Part shown: positions 40,249 through 49,542 of the stretch, one piece after another
Layout of the letters: every line of letters begins with the position of its first letter
How positions within the stretch are numbered: the stretch's first letter is position 1
From: a bacterium
Lineage (GTDB): Bacteria; 4484-113; JAFGCY01
Direction of reading: 5' to 3'
Length of the DNA: 64,000 nucleotides
Assembly: GCA_020440605.1 (NCBI GenBank)
Contig: JAGRNT010000003.1
Coordinates: forward strand, 154,801-218,800
Program-made: the position numbers and the translations under genes
Notes under the pieces: generated by a model
The model's database searches: none
What the model saw: only the letters and a program-made list of their open reading frames with translations
What the model was told of the DNA's origin: nothing

Positions 40249-42198
40249 CTAGACGGAAGTGGCCGCCACGTAGACATTGTTGGTGGAATTCAGTTCAGCG
40301 TCCATCACATACAGAAATGTGTTCGTGAATGCAGGCTGGAATGTCGCGCTACCCGGTGGATTCCAGCCGTTGGTCACCATGAAGGGAAACTCCGCTGACC
40401 AGACCAGGCCCGGACTGTCAACCGGGATGGATGTGCCCAGGCCGTCAGCCCGGGTATTGAGAATGAAACTGAATTCCACACTGCCATCCGTGTTGAAGAG
40501 CGGGGTGGAGATTATCAGGGGCGTTTCCGCCGTCAGGCCGTCACCTGTGACGCTGGCCCAGTCAGGATCGCTGGGATCCGGCAGCAGGAAGAAGCCCTCA
40601 CCCGGCGCCGGATGCAGGAAATGGATGCCGTTGCTGCTGGCTGTGCCCTGCCAGTCCGCCTGCATCTGGAACTGGGTGTCGAGGAAGGAGGGGTCGAACT
40701 GCACGGCACCGCTGAGCTGATCAATGCTCAGGAGCGCCCCGGCTTCGCTGCAGCTGATGCTGCATCCCGGCTGGCCGGTGATATCCGTACCGCCGGCACT
40801 CACGCTGAAGTGGAAGCTCTGGCCGATGTTGCCCGCATTGAGGATGTAGGGATTCCCCGCGCTGCCGTCGCCCTGCGCGGGAATGTCCTCCGTTGCCAGT
40901 TCAATCAGCACCTCGACCGGCAGGCTGTGGATGAAGTAGATGCGGTTGTCGGTGACCCGGCTGCCGGCGATCCCGTCCAGATGGAACAGCGTGTCGGTCC
41001 AGGCCGGGTTGAACTGCACCTCACCGGTGTCCTGATCAATGCTGAGCGCGGCCTGGGGGTCAAAGGCGCGGATGAACACATCGGGTTCGCCGGTGATGTC
41101 GGTGCCGTCGTCAAGAATCGCGAAGGTGTAGCTGGCGCTGATGCCGGCCAGGTCGATGATGTAGGGATCAGCCTCGGTGCCACTGCCCTGGGCCGGGGTG
41201 TCATCCTCAGCGAGCACGATCGTCAGCGGCGCTTCCGGACCCTCCCCGGGAGGAGCGAAGCCGAGGTTGCCGGCAGTGTCGCTGAGCACCGGCCAGTAGC
41301 TGTTGCCCGGCTGCGGGGAGGGAGGCGCGAAGCTGAACTGCAGGCGCTGGCTGCGCGTGTCCCCGGTGCCGGCACTGAGCGGAACCGTGGCGATCTCCTG
41401 CCCGCCGCTGCCGGAATCGGCATAGATGCGGTAACCGCCGTTGCCACTGTTGAGGAAGTTCTGGCCGAGCGGGGTGATGTCCGCCAGGTTGATGAAGCCG
41501 TTGCCATCGCCGTCCACCAGGCTCTGGGCAGTCTCAATTTCGAAGCCGCCGCTCTGCTGCTGGCCGAAGAACTGGGCGAGCCGTGTCAGGTCCGCCAGGT
41601 TGACCTCGCCGTTCTGATCGTAGTCGGCCTGGTTGTTGTAGAGCCAGCGCAGCTGGGTATTGTCCTGGTCCCAGCTCAGCAGGTAGGGAGTACTGCCGCC
41701 GGGAGAGCTGTTGATCTTCGACGCCTTGCGCTGCTGCACTGGCTGTGCTGCCAGTGCGAAGCGCAGCTCCGCCACAGCGGCGTTGCCATTCAGGCCGGGC
41801 TGCTGCTCGGGATGGACCAGCACCTGGCCGGCATACACCCGTCCCCGCTCAGCATGCAGCAGCTGCAGGGTCTGGCCGGGATCACCGAATCCCGGCAGGG
41901 CGTGAGCTGTCAACGGGCTCAGCACAGCGGGATCGAATTCCAGCGCATAGTAGAGCGCCCGCAGGCCCTGGGCCTGCTCCACCTGGATCCTCACGAGCAG
42001 TTCCGATCCGGACAGGCTGCTTTCCAGGCTGAAGCCCCCGGCAGCGGAATCGCCGATGAAGCTGTCACTGAGCACGCTCAGTTTCAGGGAATCCGCAGCC
42101 CGCGCGGGATCCGCCGGAGCAGTGGGAGCACCTCCGGAGCAGGCACTGAGTAATAGTCCGAATAGAATGGCAATACAGGCAGGCAGCAGGAAACGCAT
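40249..42198 (-). CDS. Lipoprotein with cohesin-like domain, dockerin-like pair and three Ig-like repeats (copy 2)
   Basis: 649 aa from ATG 42198 (GGGGGT 4 nt upstream; ATG 42213 is an alternative). Lipobox LSAC. Cohesin-like segment: LRALYYALEFDPAVLSPLTA, GRVYAGQVLVHPEQQPGLNG, VAELRFAL. Dockerin-like loops DYDQNGEVNLADLTRLAQFF and VDGDGNGFINLADITPLG. Repeats begin 'PAQGSGTEADPYII' and 'PAQGDGSAGNPYIL', each with 'SIDQ.TGEVQFNP' or SIDQLSGAVQFDP. The repeats are closely related to those of copy 3, so the two arose by duplication. Confidence 0.82.
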   Translation of the reverse strand: MRFLLPACIAILFGLLLSACSGGAPTAPADPARAADSLKLSVLSDSFIGDSAAGGFSLESSLSGSELLVRIQVEQAQGLRALYYALEFDPAVLSPLTAHALPGFGDPGQTLQLLHAERGRVYAGQVLVHPEQQPGLNGNAAVAELRFALAAQPVQQRKASKINSSPGGSTPYLLSWDQDNTQLRWLYNNQADYDQNGEVNLADLTRLAQFFGQQQSGGFEIETAQSLVDGDGNGFINLADITPLGQNFLNSGNGGYRIYADSGSGGQEIATVPLSAGTGDTRSQRLQFSFAPPSPQPGNSYWPVLSDTAGNLGFAPPGEGPEAPLTIVLAEDDTPAQGSGTEADPYIIDLAGISASYTFAILDDGTDITGEPDVFIRAFDPQAALSIDQDTGEVQFNPAWTDTLFHLDGIAGSRVTDNRIYFIHSLPVEVLIELATEDIPAQGDGSAGNPYILNAGNIGQSFHFSVSAGGTDITGQPGCSISCSEAGALLSIDQLSGAVQFDPSFLDTQFQMQADWQGTASSNGIHFLHPAPGEGFFLLPDPSDPDWASVTGDGLTAETPLIISTPLFNTDGSVEFSFILNTRADGLGTSIPVDSPGLVWSAEFPFMVTNGWNPPGSATFQPAFTNTFLYVMDAELNSTNNVYVAATSV

Positions 42199-42380
42199 AT
42201 GAACCCCCATCAATAAACGGCCTACCGAAATTCTACTGAATGGCAGTCATGGCTTCAAGCCCAGGGATGAACTGCGGATTCCGCTGCGGATCATGCTTGC
42301 TTCCATGAGTAGGTCAAGCCTGCTCCACAGTCGGAATCCGGAAATGATTGATTCTCAGTCTGGCATCCTCGCAAGAGACC

Positions 42381-44330
42381 TTACGGCCTGATCAGCACCC
42401 GCAGGCTGTTGCCAGTGGGGAAGCCGTTGGCATAGCCGAACAGTTCAAACTCCTGGTTGGTGAAGGCCGGATTGAAGCTCACCAGATTCAGCGGCTCATC
42501 AACACCGAGCAGTGCTGCGGATGTACTGCTGCGGATCTCGAACTGCCCGTCATCGAGCACCGTGCCATCCAGCTCAATCTGGAAGTGCACGGGCAGCAGG
42601 ATATCCGCCAGAGTGAACTCCAGCACGTCTCCGTTCAGATTGCCACTGCCTGATGCGGGATCCAGCCGGATCGTCAGATCCGTTTGATCGCCGGCGAAGG
42701 CATAGTTGACGGCGCGATGTCCGGCCCTGATGGACTTGCCCTCAGAATCAAACTGCATGGCGAGGAAACTGGCCAGGTTGAGCGCGGCATCATCCTTGAA
42801 ACTGAACTGTCCGGATACCGGATCGAGGAAGACCAGTTTGTCCGTATCTGTGGAAAAGATCTCATAGCCGGGCACTCCGGTCATGTTGTCATCCCCGTTC
42901 CAGACTTCCAGGCGATGTACCTTGTCTATCCCATCGCGGTTGACGACGTAGGGCAGGGCTTCAGAACCGAAGCCGGTCTCGATGAACTCGGAGCTTGCCA
43001 CACGCAGGTGCAGCCCCTCCTCGGGGGCCATGTACACGAATACGAGATCGCGGCTGCTTGCCTGGCCGATGCGGGCGGAGACCCGCACGTCCCGCTGGTA
43101 CATGTTCGGGTTGAAACTCAGGCTGGCACTGCCGTCATCGATCGCCAGCACGGAATGACTGTTGCCGGGATAGCCCAGCACGCTGCCGGTTTCATTGGAT
43201 GCGATCAGATCCACACCGGAATTGCCTGTTACCTCTATCCCGCCGCTGCGGATGCTGAAGCTGAATTCGGCATCGATGTTCTCAGGTGTGAGGATGTATG
43301 GATCGGCTGAACTGCCGCTGCCCAGCAGGCCTGCCGGACCATCCTTCAGCACGATCACCGGATCACCGGTCGCGACATGGGTGGAGGGAAAGCCCAGGTT
43401 GCCATCCGGGTCCAGCAGCCGCACGCGCAGGCTCGTTTCATCCCCAACCTGTCCCTGCGGGAAGTACTCGAACCAGAGTCGTTCCACAGCCGCATCCCCG
43501 AAGGCTTCCGCCAGGCTGAGCCTCGCGATCTCGGTTTCACTGCCGGCTTCCAGCTTCAGTACGCTGTAGCCGCCGAGCGCACTGTTGCCGAAATTCACCC
43601 CGATGGCGGTGATGTCCGCGAGGTTGATCAGGCCGTTGCCATCTCCGTCAATCACGCTGCGCAGATCCGCTTCGGCGAAGGGCTGGCCGGAGAGCGCAGC
43701 GGCCTCACCGAAATGCACGGCAAGCGGAGTCAGGTCTGAAATCCCGACGATACCGTTCTGGTCATAGTCGCCGGGGTTGATGTAGAACCAGGTGGCACTG
43801 TCACTTGAGCTGTTCCAGCGGAAGGCCAGTGGCTCCGCCGCAGGGCTCTCGTTCACCTGCTGGACGCGGCGTGCACCGCTTTCTTCAGACAGGCGGAACT
43901 TCAGCCGGGCCAGTTCGCCGCTGCCACTGAAGCCGGTGCGCTCCTGCGGACGCAGCATCAGCTGGCCGATCAGCAGGCTGCCATTGCCATCATCATGCTG
44001 GAGGCTGAGCTGCTCCTGTTCAGCACCGAGCAGGCTGCCGGGTTCCAGTCCAGCCGGGACGTACCGCGTCGGATCGTAGCTCAGCCTGTAATACAGGCCC
44101 CGCAGATCCGCAGCATGGGTGACGTTCAGGCTCAGCTCCAGTCCATCCGGAGCACTGGACTCCTCCAGCCGGTAAACAGTACCCGCCGTCTGGCCGGCCA
44201 GCGCGGTGTCAAGGATTTCCAGCCTGAAGCTGGCGCTGGCGCGTTCCGGTGCCGCAATGGGATCAACTCCGCCGCAGCTGCTGAGGAACAGGGCCAGCCC
44301 GCACAGGCCGGCGTGAATCGCATGTCTCAT
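42381..44330 (-). CDS. Lipoprotein with cohesin-like domain and dockerin-like pair (copy 1)
   Basis: 649 aa from ATG 44330 (GGGGGT 4 nt upstream). Lipobox LSSC. Cohesin-like: LRGLYYRLSYDPTRYVPAGL, GSLLIGQLMLRPQERTGFSG, ELARLKFRL. Dockerin-like loops DYDQNGIVGISDLTPLAVHF and IDGDGNGLINLADITAIG. The C-terminal repeats are more diverged than in copies 2 and 3 but keep GSGSSADPYIL and 'ASLSFNPNMY'. Probably the oldest of the three. Confidence 0.82.
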   Translation of the reverse strand: MRHAIHAGLCGLALFLSSCGGVDPIAAPERASASFRLEILDTALAGQTAGTVYRLEESSAPDGLELSLNVTHAADLRGLYYRLSYDPTRYVPAGLEPGSLLGAEQEQLSLQHDDGNGSLLIGQLMLRPQERTGFSGSGELARLKFRLSEESGARRVQQVNESPAAEPLAFRWNSSSDSATWFYINPGDYDQNGIVGISDLTPLAVHFGEAAALSGQPFAEADLRSVIDGDGNGLINLADITAIGVNFGNSALGGYSVLKLEAGSETEIARLSLAEAFGDAAVERLWFEYFPQGQVGDETSLRVRLLDPDGNLGFPSTHVATGDPVIVLKDGPAGLLGSGSSADPYILTPENIDAEFSFSIRSGGIEVTGNSGVDLIASNETGSVLGYPGNSHSVLAIDDGSASLSFNPNMYQRDVRVSARIGQASSRDLVFVYMAPEEGLHLRVASSEFIETGFGSEALPYVVNRDGIDKVHRLEVWNGDDNMTGVPGYEIFSTDTDKLVFLDPVSGQFSFKDDAALNLASFLAMQFDSEGKSIRAGHRAVNYAFAGDQTDLTIRLDPASGSGNLNGDVLEFTLADILLPVHFQIELDGTVLDDGQFEIRSSTSAALLGVDEPLNLVSFNPAFTNQEFELFGYANGFPTGNSLRVLIRP

Positions 44331-44579
44331 ACAAACCCCCAAAGTTTTTGCAGACAATATATGAATCAGATAACACAAGTGACCGCGAAATGCATCCATG
44401 AGTCGCGGATTACCGTTGTGGCTTTCAGCCGGGAAACCACATGCGGCAGTTCACTGCTCAATTATGGACCGGAACCGGCATTCTTTGTTCCAGTTTTGCT
44501 GAAGTTCAACCTGATTCCGACCATGACTCAACGGCGCAGTGGTGCGTGGGCGGCCTGCTTTCTGCTTTCAGCTTCCTGA
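44331..44579. other. Spacer without recognised features
   Basis: Between two minus-strand genes. Apart from the ACCCCC ribosome-site block next to 44330 I see no promoter I would trust, no hairpin with a T-run and no gene. Confidence 0.4.
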
Positions 44580-45845
44580 TTACTTGTTTCCCACGTTGCC
44601 ATAGCCCACGGTCTGCCAGACGCCGTCCGCGAACTTCATGATCACGCGCTGCCCGCCCAGGTTGCTGAATTTCAGCCAGGGCTCGCCGTTCATGGTGCTG
44701 ATGCTGACATCGCTCGCGAAATCCACATCGGCGGAGAGGGCCTCGCTCCACCAGCCATTGCCATCCTGGTAAGCGCCCATGATCGTGTCGCCCTCGCGGA
44801 ACACCAGCGTCAGGCCGTGCTGGCTGTGGTAGGTGGCGAAGCAGCCGAACTCATGCTGCGCACCCGCGCTCACGGTCTGGGCCGGACCCTGCTCGGGGCC
44901 GACGCTCAGCCGCCCGTTGTCATCGAGCGCGATCAGCGTGGCCGTGCCGTCCGCCAGCTCCAGGCGGGTCTGGGTCCGGAAGCGCGTGGAATAGCTCTCC
45001 ACGGGCGGGGCGGCCTCGGGCTGCGCTGCGGGAGGCTCCGGCTGCTCGCGGTATTCACGCGGCGGCTGGGGCAGGGCTGCACCACTGGCACCGCCATCGC
45101 CGTAGTAGTAATAGTTGTTGGTCACGCTGTTGTCATTGACGATCGTGTCCGCACTGTCGTCATAGCGGTCCCGGCTGCCGTTGCGGTCGCGGTAGTAACC
45201 GAGCTCGGGATAGTCCGGCGCGGTGTACAGCGGCCGCTGCTGCTGGAAGCTGTCCTGGTAACCGAGCCCCATCACGGGATAGCCGTACTGAATCACCAGC
45301 GGATAGCCGCCGGAGTAATAGCCGCCGTAGCCGCTGCCATATCCGCCGCAGCCGCAGCCGTCCCAGCAGTTGCCACGGTGGCTGCGGTAGGCCGCCTGGG
45401 GCAGGCCGAGGTACTGGCTGTCCGGCAGCACACGCTCGCTGCCGCTCTCCAGGCCGCGCGGAATGAACAGGCGGTAGCCGCCGCGGTCATTGGGGTGGCT
45501 GGATGTCTCGCCGTAGCCGTAGCTGAAGTCGTTGTAGTAGTTGTTGTGGCGGTTGCGATGGCGGTTGCGCCCCGTGTAGAGCCGGTTGCCGAAGTCCGCG
45601 GAGAAGTCCCCGTCGCGGTAGCTCAGCGAGAGCCCGGGCTGGTAGCCATAGCCATAGCCGTAGTCGTAGTAATAGGGATTGCCATACAGGCCGTAGCCGT
45701 AGACCTGGCCGTTGACATAGCTCCGTTCCCCGGAGTCGAAGCGCAGGCGCAGGGAGAAGTCATCATCGGCCTGCGCCGCCCCTGCCAGCATGGCTGCCGC
45801 CACAAGCGTCCCCGCCAGCGTCCTGAGTACTGTCCGTCCGAGCAT
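44580..45845 (-). CDS. Exported Gly/Tyr-rich protein of unknown function
   Basis: 421 aa from ATG 45845 (GGAGG 7 nt upstream). Signal peptide MLGRTVLRTLAGTLVAAAML..AQA. The mature N-terminal half is low complexity, rich in Tyr, Gly, Asn and Asp (YGYGYGYQPGLSLSYRD, NRHRNRHNNYYNDFSYGYGE, CWDGCGCGGYGSGYGGYYSG). After a Pro/Glu hinge, the C-terminal ~120 residues look like a small beta domain (TRLELADGTATLIALDDNGR, GLTLVFREGDTIMGAYQDGN). Such composition suits a flexible, possibly adhesive surface protein. No family is recognised. Confidence 0.75.
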   Translation of the reverse strand: MLGRTVLRTLAGTLVAAAMLAGAAQADDDFSLRLRFDSGERSYVNGQVYGYGLYGNPYYYDYGYGYGYQPGLSLSYRDGDFSADFGNRLYTGRNRHRNRHNNYYNDFSYGYGETSSHPNDRGGYRLFIPRGLESGSERVLPDSQYLGLPQAAYRSHRGNCWDGCGCGGYGSGYGGYYSGGYPLVIQYGYPVMGLGYQDSFQQQRPLYTAPDYPELGYYRDRNGSRDRYDDSADTIVNDNSVTNNYYYYGDGGASGAALPQPPREYREQPEPPAAQPEAAPPVESYSTRFRTQTRLELADGTATLIALDDNGRLSVGPEQGPAQTVSAGAQHEFGCFATYHSQHGLTLVFREGDTIMGAYQDGNGWWSEALSADVDFASDVSISTMNGEPWLKFSNLGGQRVIMKFADGVWQTVGYGNVGNK

Positions 45846-45947
45846 GCTCCACCTCCGGGCGCAGCCGACTGCGCCTTCGCACATACATATATAGACTACC
45901 AGAATGAACAGCCGGTTCGCCTGTCCATGTTACGGGGCCTGCTCTGG

Positions 45948-45953
45948 TATCAT
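45948..45953 (+). promoter_or_regulatory. -10 box, leaderless start (mnmG)
   Basis: TATCAT, 8 nt before GTG 45962. The intervening bases are C-rich, so no ribosome site is possible. Confidence 0.55.
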
Positions 45954-45961
45954 CCCCCGCG

Positions 45962-48076
45962 GTGGAACTGAGCTTCGACATCATCGTGGTGGGCGGCGGG
46001 CACAGCGGCTGCGAGGCCGTGCATGCGGCAGCGCGGCTCGGGCTGAACTGCTGCCTGGTCACGATGCGCCTCGACGGCATCGGGCACATGCCCTGCAACC
46101 CGAGCATCGGCGGTCCGGCCAAGGGCCACCTGACCCGCGAGATCGACGCACTGGGCGGTCTGCAGGGCAGCGTCACGGATGCCACATATGTGAATGTGCG
46201 GATGCTCAACACCGGCAAGGGTGCTTCCGTGCAGGCCCTGCGCGCCCAGAGTGACCGCATCGGCTACAGCATGGAAATGCGCCGCCGCCTCGAACTGACC
46301 CCGAACATCACGCTTGTGGAAGGTGAGGTCACGCAGATCCTCACGCAGCCCGATCCGGCAGGCGGCATTCCGGCCACGCGTGGAGTGCGGCTGGCGGATG
46401 GGCGTGAACTGGCTGCCAGCCGCGTGGTGATCTGCCCTGGGACCTTCACCCGCGCGGTCTGCTTCGTCGGTGACCGCAGGCACGAGGCCGGGCGCTGGGG
46501 CGAGAATTCCGCGATGGCGCTCGGGTATGACCTCGAGCAGCACGGCATCCGTACCCAGCGGCTCAAGACCGGCACCAGCCCGCGCATCGACAGACACAGC
46601 CTGGAATACACCGCGCTCACGCCGCAGCTCAGCGAATGGCGCACGGATGCCTTCTCGAACTACGAGCCGAGCATGCTTCCGAGCTGGTTCCTGCCCTGCT
46701 GGCTGACGCGCACCACGGAAGCCACCTGCCGCCTGATCCTCGAGAAGCAGCACACATCAGCGCTCTACAGCGGGGCCGTGACCGGCACCGGGCCGCGCTA
46801 CTGCCCGAGCATCGAGGACAAGGTCGTGCGCTTCCCGGACGTGATGCGCCATCCGATCTTCATTGAGCCCGACGGCCTGAACGTGGACATCCTCTACCTG
46901 CAGGGCCTCTCCACCTCCCTGCCGCTGGAGGTGCAGCGCGAATTCCTGGCGAGCATCCCGGGTCTGGAGCATGCGAAGATCCGCCGGCCCGGTTATGCCG
47001 TGGAGTATGACGCGGTCAACCCGCTGGACCTCACGCATCAGCTGGAGAGCCGCCAGATCAGCGGACTGTACTGCGCCGGGCAGTTCAACGGCACGAGCGG
47101 CTATGAGGAGGCGGCAGCCCAGGGCCTGTTCGCCGGGGCCTGCGCCGCGCTTTCGCTCCTGGGCCGTGAGCCTCTGCCGCTCAGCCGCGAGAACAGCTAC
47201 ATCGGCGTGCTGGTTGACGACCTCACCACCCGCGGCACGGATGAGCCCTACCGCATGCTTACCGCGCGCTGCGAGCACCGCCTGCTCCTGCGCCATGACA
47301 ATGCCTTCCTGCGCCTCGGACCGATCGCCCGTGACTGGGGCCTGCTCAGTGCTCAGCAGATTGCCACGCTGGAAGCCCTGCGCAGGAAGGTCCATGCCCT
47401 CGATGCACGACTTGCGGAAGGCCGGATCACGGCAGCGCAGCAGCAGGCGCTGGGCCTGGCATTCAGCCGCAGTGAAACCCGCCGCGCGCGGGAACTGGTG
47501 CGCATGGGAGCTGCGATTGCCGCATTGCTGGAACAGCTTGGCTCAGACGACACGGAGTCTGACAACTCTGAGTTGCAGCCCGCGCCGCCGCCCGCCGCCG
47601 AGCGCTGGCCCACGGCCCAGGACCGCCCGCTGGGAAGCTCGCTGGATGCCCCGGCGGTCGGCGTCTCCGGCTACATGGACAGCGCCATCGAACTCGGCAG
47701 CGTGATTGCCAATCCGCATTCGGGCAGGCTCGGGCGCAGTGATGCCCCGGCCCCGGCCAGCCTGCAGGCCCTGCATTTCTGGCAACTGGCCAGCGCGCAT
47801 CTGAGCGTGGAGATCCTCTACGAGGGCTATCTGGAGCGGGCCCGGGCCGAGATCGAGAAGGTGCGCGGACACAGTGAGCTGCCGATCCCGGCGGACTTCG
47901 ACTTCCACGCTGTGGAGGGCCTGCTGATCAGCACGCGCCAGCTGCTTACGCGGGCGCGGCCCGCCACGCTGGGCCAGGCGGCCCGGGTCAGCGGTGTGAC
48001 CCCGGCCGACATGGCAAATTTACTGGTGGCGCTCAGGCGATTCCTGGCAGCTAGTGAACTGTTGAAGCAGGGATAA
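45962..48076 (+). CDS. mnmG: tRNA uridine-5-carboxymethylaminomethyl modification enzyme MnmG (GidA)
   Basis: 704 aa, GTG start. FAD-binding GGGHSGCEA at ~11-19, then MPCNPSIGGPAKGHL, FNGTSGYEEAAAQGL and SYIGVLVDDL, all diagnostic of MnmG, which with MnmE places the cmnm5 group on wobble U34. It is longer than the usual ~620-650 residues; the extra length includes a Pro/Ala-rich insert near residues 535-560 (LQPAPPPAAERWPTAQDRPL). No mnmE or rsmG is adjacent. Probably leaderless. Confidence 0.95.
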   Translation: MELSFDIIVVGGGHSGCEAVHAAARLGLNCCLVTMRLDGIGHMPCNPSIGGPAKGHLTREIDALGGLQGSVTDATYVNVRMLNTGKGASVQALRAQSDRIGYSMEMRRRLELTPNITLVEGEVTQILTQPDPAGGIPATRGVRLADGRELAASRVVICPGTFTRAVCFVGDRRHEAGRWGENSAMALGYDLEQHGIRTQRLKTGTSPRIDRHSLEYTALTPQLSEWRTDAFSNYEPSMLPSWFLPCWLTRTTEATCRLILEKQHTSALYSGAVTGTGPRYCPSIEDKVVRFPDVMRHPIFIEPDGLNVDILYLQGLSTSLPLEVQREFLASIPGLEHAKIRRPGYAVEYDAVNPLDLTHQLESRQISGLYCAGQFNGTSGYEEAAAQGLFAGACAALSLLGREPLPLSRENSYIGVLVDDLTTRGTDEPYRMLTARCEHRLLLRHDNAFLRLGPIARDWGLLSAQQIATLEALRRKVHALDARLAEGRITAAQQQALGLAFSRSETRRARELVRMGAAIAALLEQLGSDDTESDNSELQPAPPPAAERWPTAQDRPLGSSLDAPAVGVSGYMDSAIELGSVIANPHSGRLGRSDAPAPASLQALHFWQLASAHLSVEILYEGYLERARAEIEKVRGHSELPIPADFDFHAVEGLLISTRQLLTRARPATLGQAARVSGVTPADMANLLVALRRFLAASELLKQG

Positions 48077-48080
48077 GACG

Positions 48081-48113
48081 GCGCTCTGACAAAGAGTCGC
48101 TTTACATTTTTCC
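48081..48113 (+). terminator. Probable terminator of mnmG
   Basis: GCGCTCTGACAAAGAGTCGC forms a short stem (GCG-CTCT / AGAG-CGC with one bulged T), followed by TTTACATTTTTCC. Weak but well placed 5 nt after the mnmG stop. Confidence 0.4.
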
Positions 48114-48230
48114 TTAACAGTTGATAAATCACGCTCTTGTTCTGACACGATTTCGCAATTTTCAGCTATAATCCTTGCCAAGCACCGGGTTTCACCGCGA
48201 TTTAATTTTCTGATATCGCTGTGAATTCAC

Positions 48231-48290
48231 TTGCGAGGCCTGACATCCGGTGATATATTCCCTGCCATGTCCGGTACGCCGGACAGGAGG
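48231..48290 (+). promoter_or_regulatory. Promoter and 5'-terminal hairpin of the 3D-domain gene
   Basis: TTGCGA (48231-48236), 17-bp spacer, TATATT (48254-48259). The transcript would start near 48266, almost exactly at the hairpin TGTCCGG-TACG-CCGGACA (48268-48285), whose UACG loop is of the very stable UNCG type. GGAGG follows at once. A 5'-end hairpin like this usually protects mRNA from decay. Confidence 0.6.
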
Positions 48291-48298
48291 AAGTGCAG

Positions 48299-49168
48299 AT
48301 GAGTCATGGGCTTATCAGGCGGTTCTTCGGGTGGTGTACTCTGGGGTTTGTGGTGATGGGAAGTCTCAGTCCTGCGCAGGCGCAGGGCGAGGACAAGCAG
48401 ATCCGTGTACACCTTGCCAATGAGGTGATCCCGCTGAACAGCCACGCGACCACGGTCGCGGGATTCCTGGACGAATTGTCAATCAATCTGCCGCAGGACG
48501 CCTTTGTCGACCCGCCGGTGAACGCCGCTCTGAATGATGGGATGAGCGTGTTCCTGGAGGGCCTGAGCGTCACGCGCGGCGTGAGCACGCGCACAGTGCC
48601 GCCCCGGGTCGAGGTGATCGACTCCTGGCACTGCGGTCCCGAGCGCATGGTGATCGAGAGCCCGGGCCGCGACGGCATCGTGGAGAGCACCTGCACGGTG
48701 TTCTTCCTGAAGGGCCGCGAGGTCGGCCGCCGCCAGCACGACAATGTGCTGCGCGAGATGCAGCCCACCCGCGTCGTGCGCTACCACCAGCTCACGAGTG
48801 AGGACGGCCCGAGCATCGAGGAGATCCTCGAGCGCCGCATGCCGCCCTCGGACCTCGTTCCCGCCCCCGGCCGCTGGAAGAGCAAGCTCACGATGGAGTC
48901 CACGGCCTACGAGCCCGGACCGACGAGCTGCGGCAAGTGGGCCAGCGGCTACACCGCCAACGGCACCAGGGCCGGCTACGGCGTGGTCGCCGTGGACACC
49001 TCCGTCATCCCGCTCGGCACCCGGCTCTACATCGAGGGCTATGGCTATGCCGTGGCCGCCGACACCGGTGGCGCGATCAACGGCCATGACATCGACCTCG
49101 GTTTCCTGACGGTCGAGGAATGCCTGCAGTGGGGCCGCAAGGACGTCACTGTCTACATTTTGTATTGA
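48299..49168 (+). CDS. Exported 3D-domain (YabE/MltA-core-like) cell-wall protein
   Basis: 289 aa from ATG 48299 (GGAGG 8 nt upstream). A signal peptide ends near PAQAQG. Ubiquitin-like DUF348-type segment (~30-95, 'TTVAGFLDELSINLPQDAFV'), a G5-like segment (~95-170), then a C-terminal 3D domain ('TAYEPGPTSCGKWASGYTAN', GYGVVAVDTSVIPLGTRLYI, YAVAADTGGAINGHDIDLGF) with the three Asp typical of this fold. Relatives are resuscitation-type or lytic transglycosylase-like enzymes that cut or remodel peptidoglycan. The domain order is like YabE of Gram-positives, so finding it in a diderm is notable. Confidence 0.85.
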   Translation: MSHGLIRRFFGWCTLGFVVMGSLSPAQAQGEDKQIRVHLANEVIPLNSHATTVAGFLDELSINLPQDAFVDPPVNAALNDGMSVFLEGLSVTRGVSTRTVPPRVEVIDSWHCGPERMVIESPGRDGIVESTCTVFFLKGREVGRRQHDNVLREMQPTRVVRYHQLTSEDGPSIEEILERRMPPSDLVPAPGRWKSKLTMESTAYEPGPTSCGKWASGYTANGTRAGYGVVAVDTSVIPLGTRLYIEGYGYAVAADTGGAINGHDIDLGFLTVEECLQWGRKDVTVYILY

Positions 49169-49542
49169 TCTTCCGCCTCACGCAAGCGCTCGGCGGTCTG
49201 GCGCTGCGGCCGGCTAAGCCGTCCGGGTCGCGCTGTACAGAGGATCCAGGAGCTCGGTAGTAGGGCGTAGCGGAGGTCAGGCCCATGGCCTGACAGGAGG
49301 CCAGTGCCATGCACTGGCAGGAGTTGCACAGATTGCCTGCGCACGAATTTCTCGAACCATGCTTTCTGTAGATTCGTGACTGATCCGATCCGAGATCAAT
49401 GCATCGCTTCTCAGTTACGATCCGCTTGGATTCTACACAGAGCGGGATTCCGGGAGCAACGAAAGCCAGCTGTCAGTCTGGCAACGGGTTGGAATGCGGA
49501 GATTAGAGGATGGAGCGGAGCTCTGCTGTAAAGCTGACAACT
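49169..49542. repeat. Spacer with two variable-arm hairpins and CTCGGCGGTCTGGC repeat text
   Basis: GTCAGGCC-CAT-GGCCTGAC (49276-49294) and GCCAGTGC-CAT-GCACTGGC (49300-49318) stand side by side, with GGAG before and CAGGAG after. The same first hairpin, followed by a different second one, is at 32786-32829. CACGCAAGCGCTCGGCGGTC at about 49180 repeats the text at 15587. No gene or tRNA was found. Confidence 0.65.

Noticed and set aside
48113..48298. c-di-AMP (ydaO-type) riboswitch upstream of the 3D-domain gene
   Set aside because: Such genes are often controlled this way in Gram-positives, but I could not find the conserved riboswitch core, and a promoter placed at 48231-48259 leaves no room for it.
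49169..49542. tRNA gene
   Set aside because: The spacer was examined for a T-loop GTTCGA-type box and CCA end; no cloverleaf could be drawn. None was found elsewhere in the window either.
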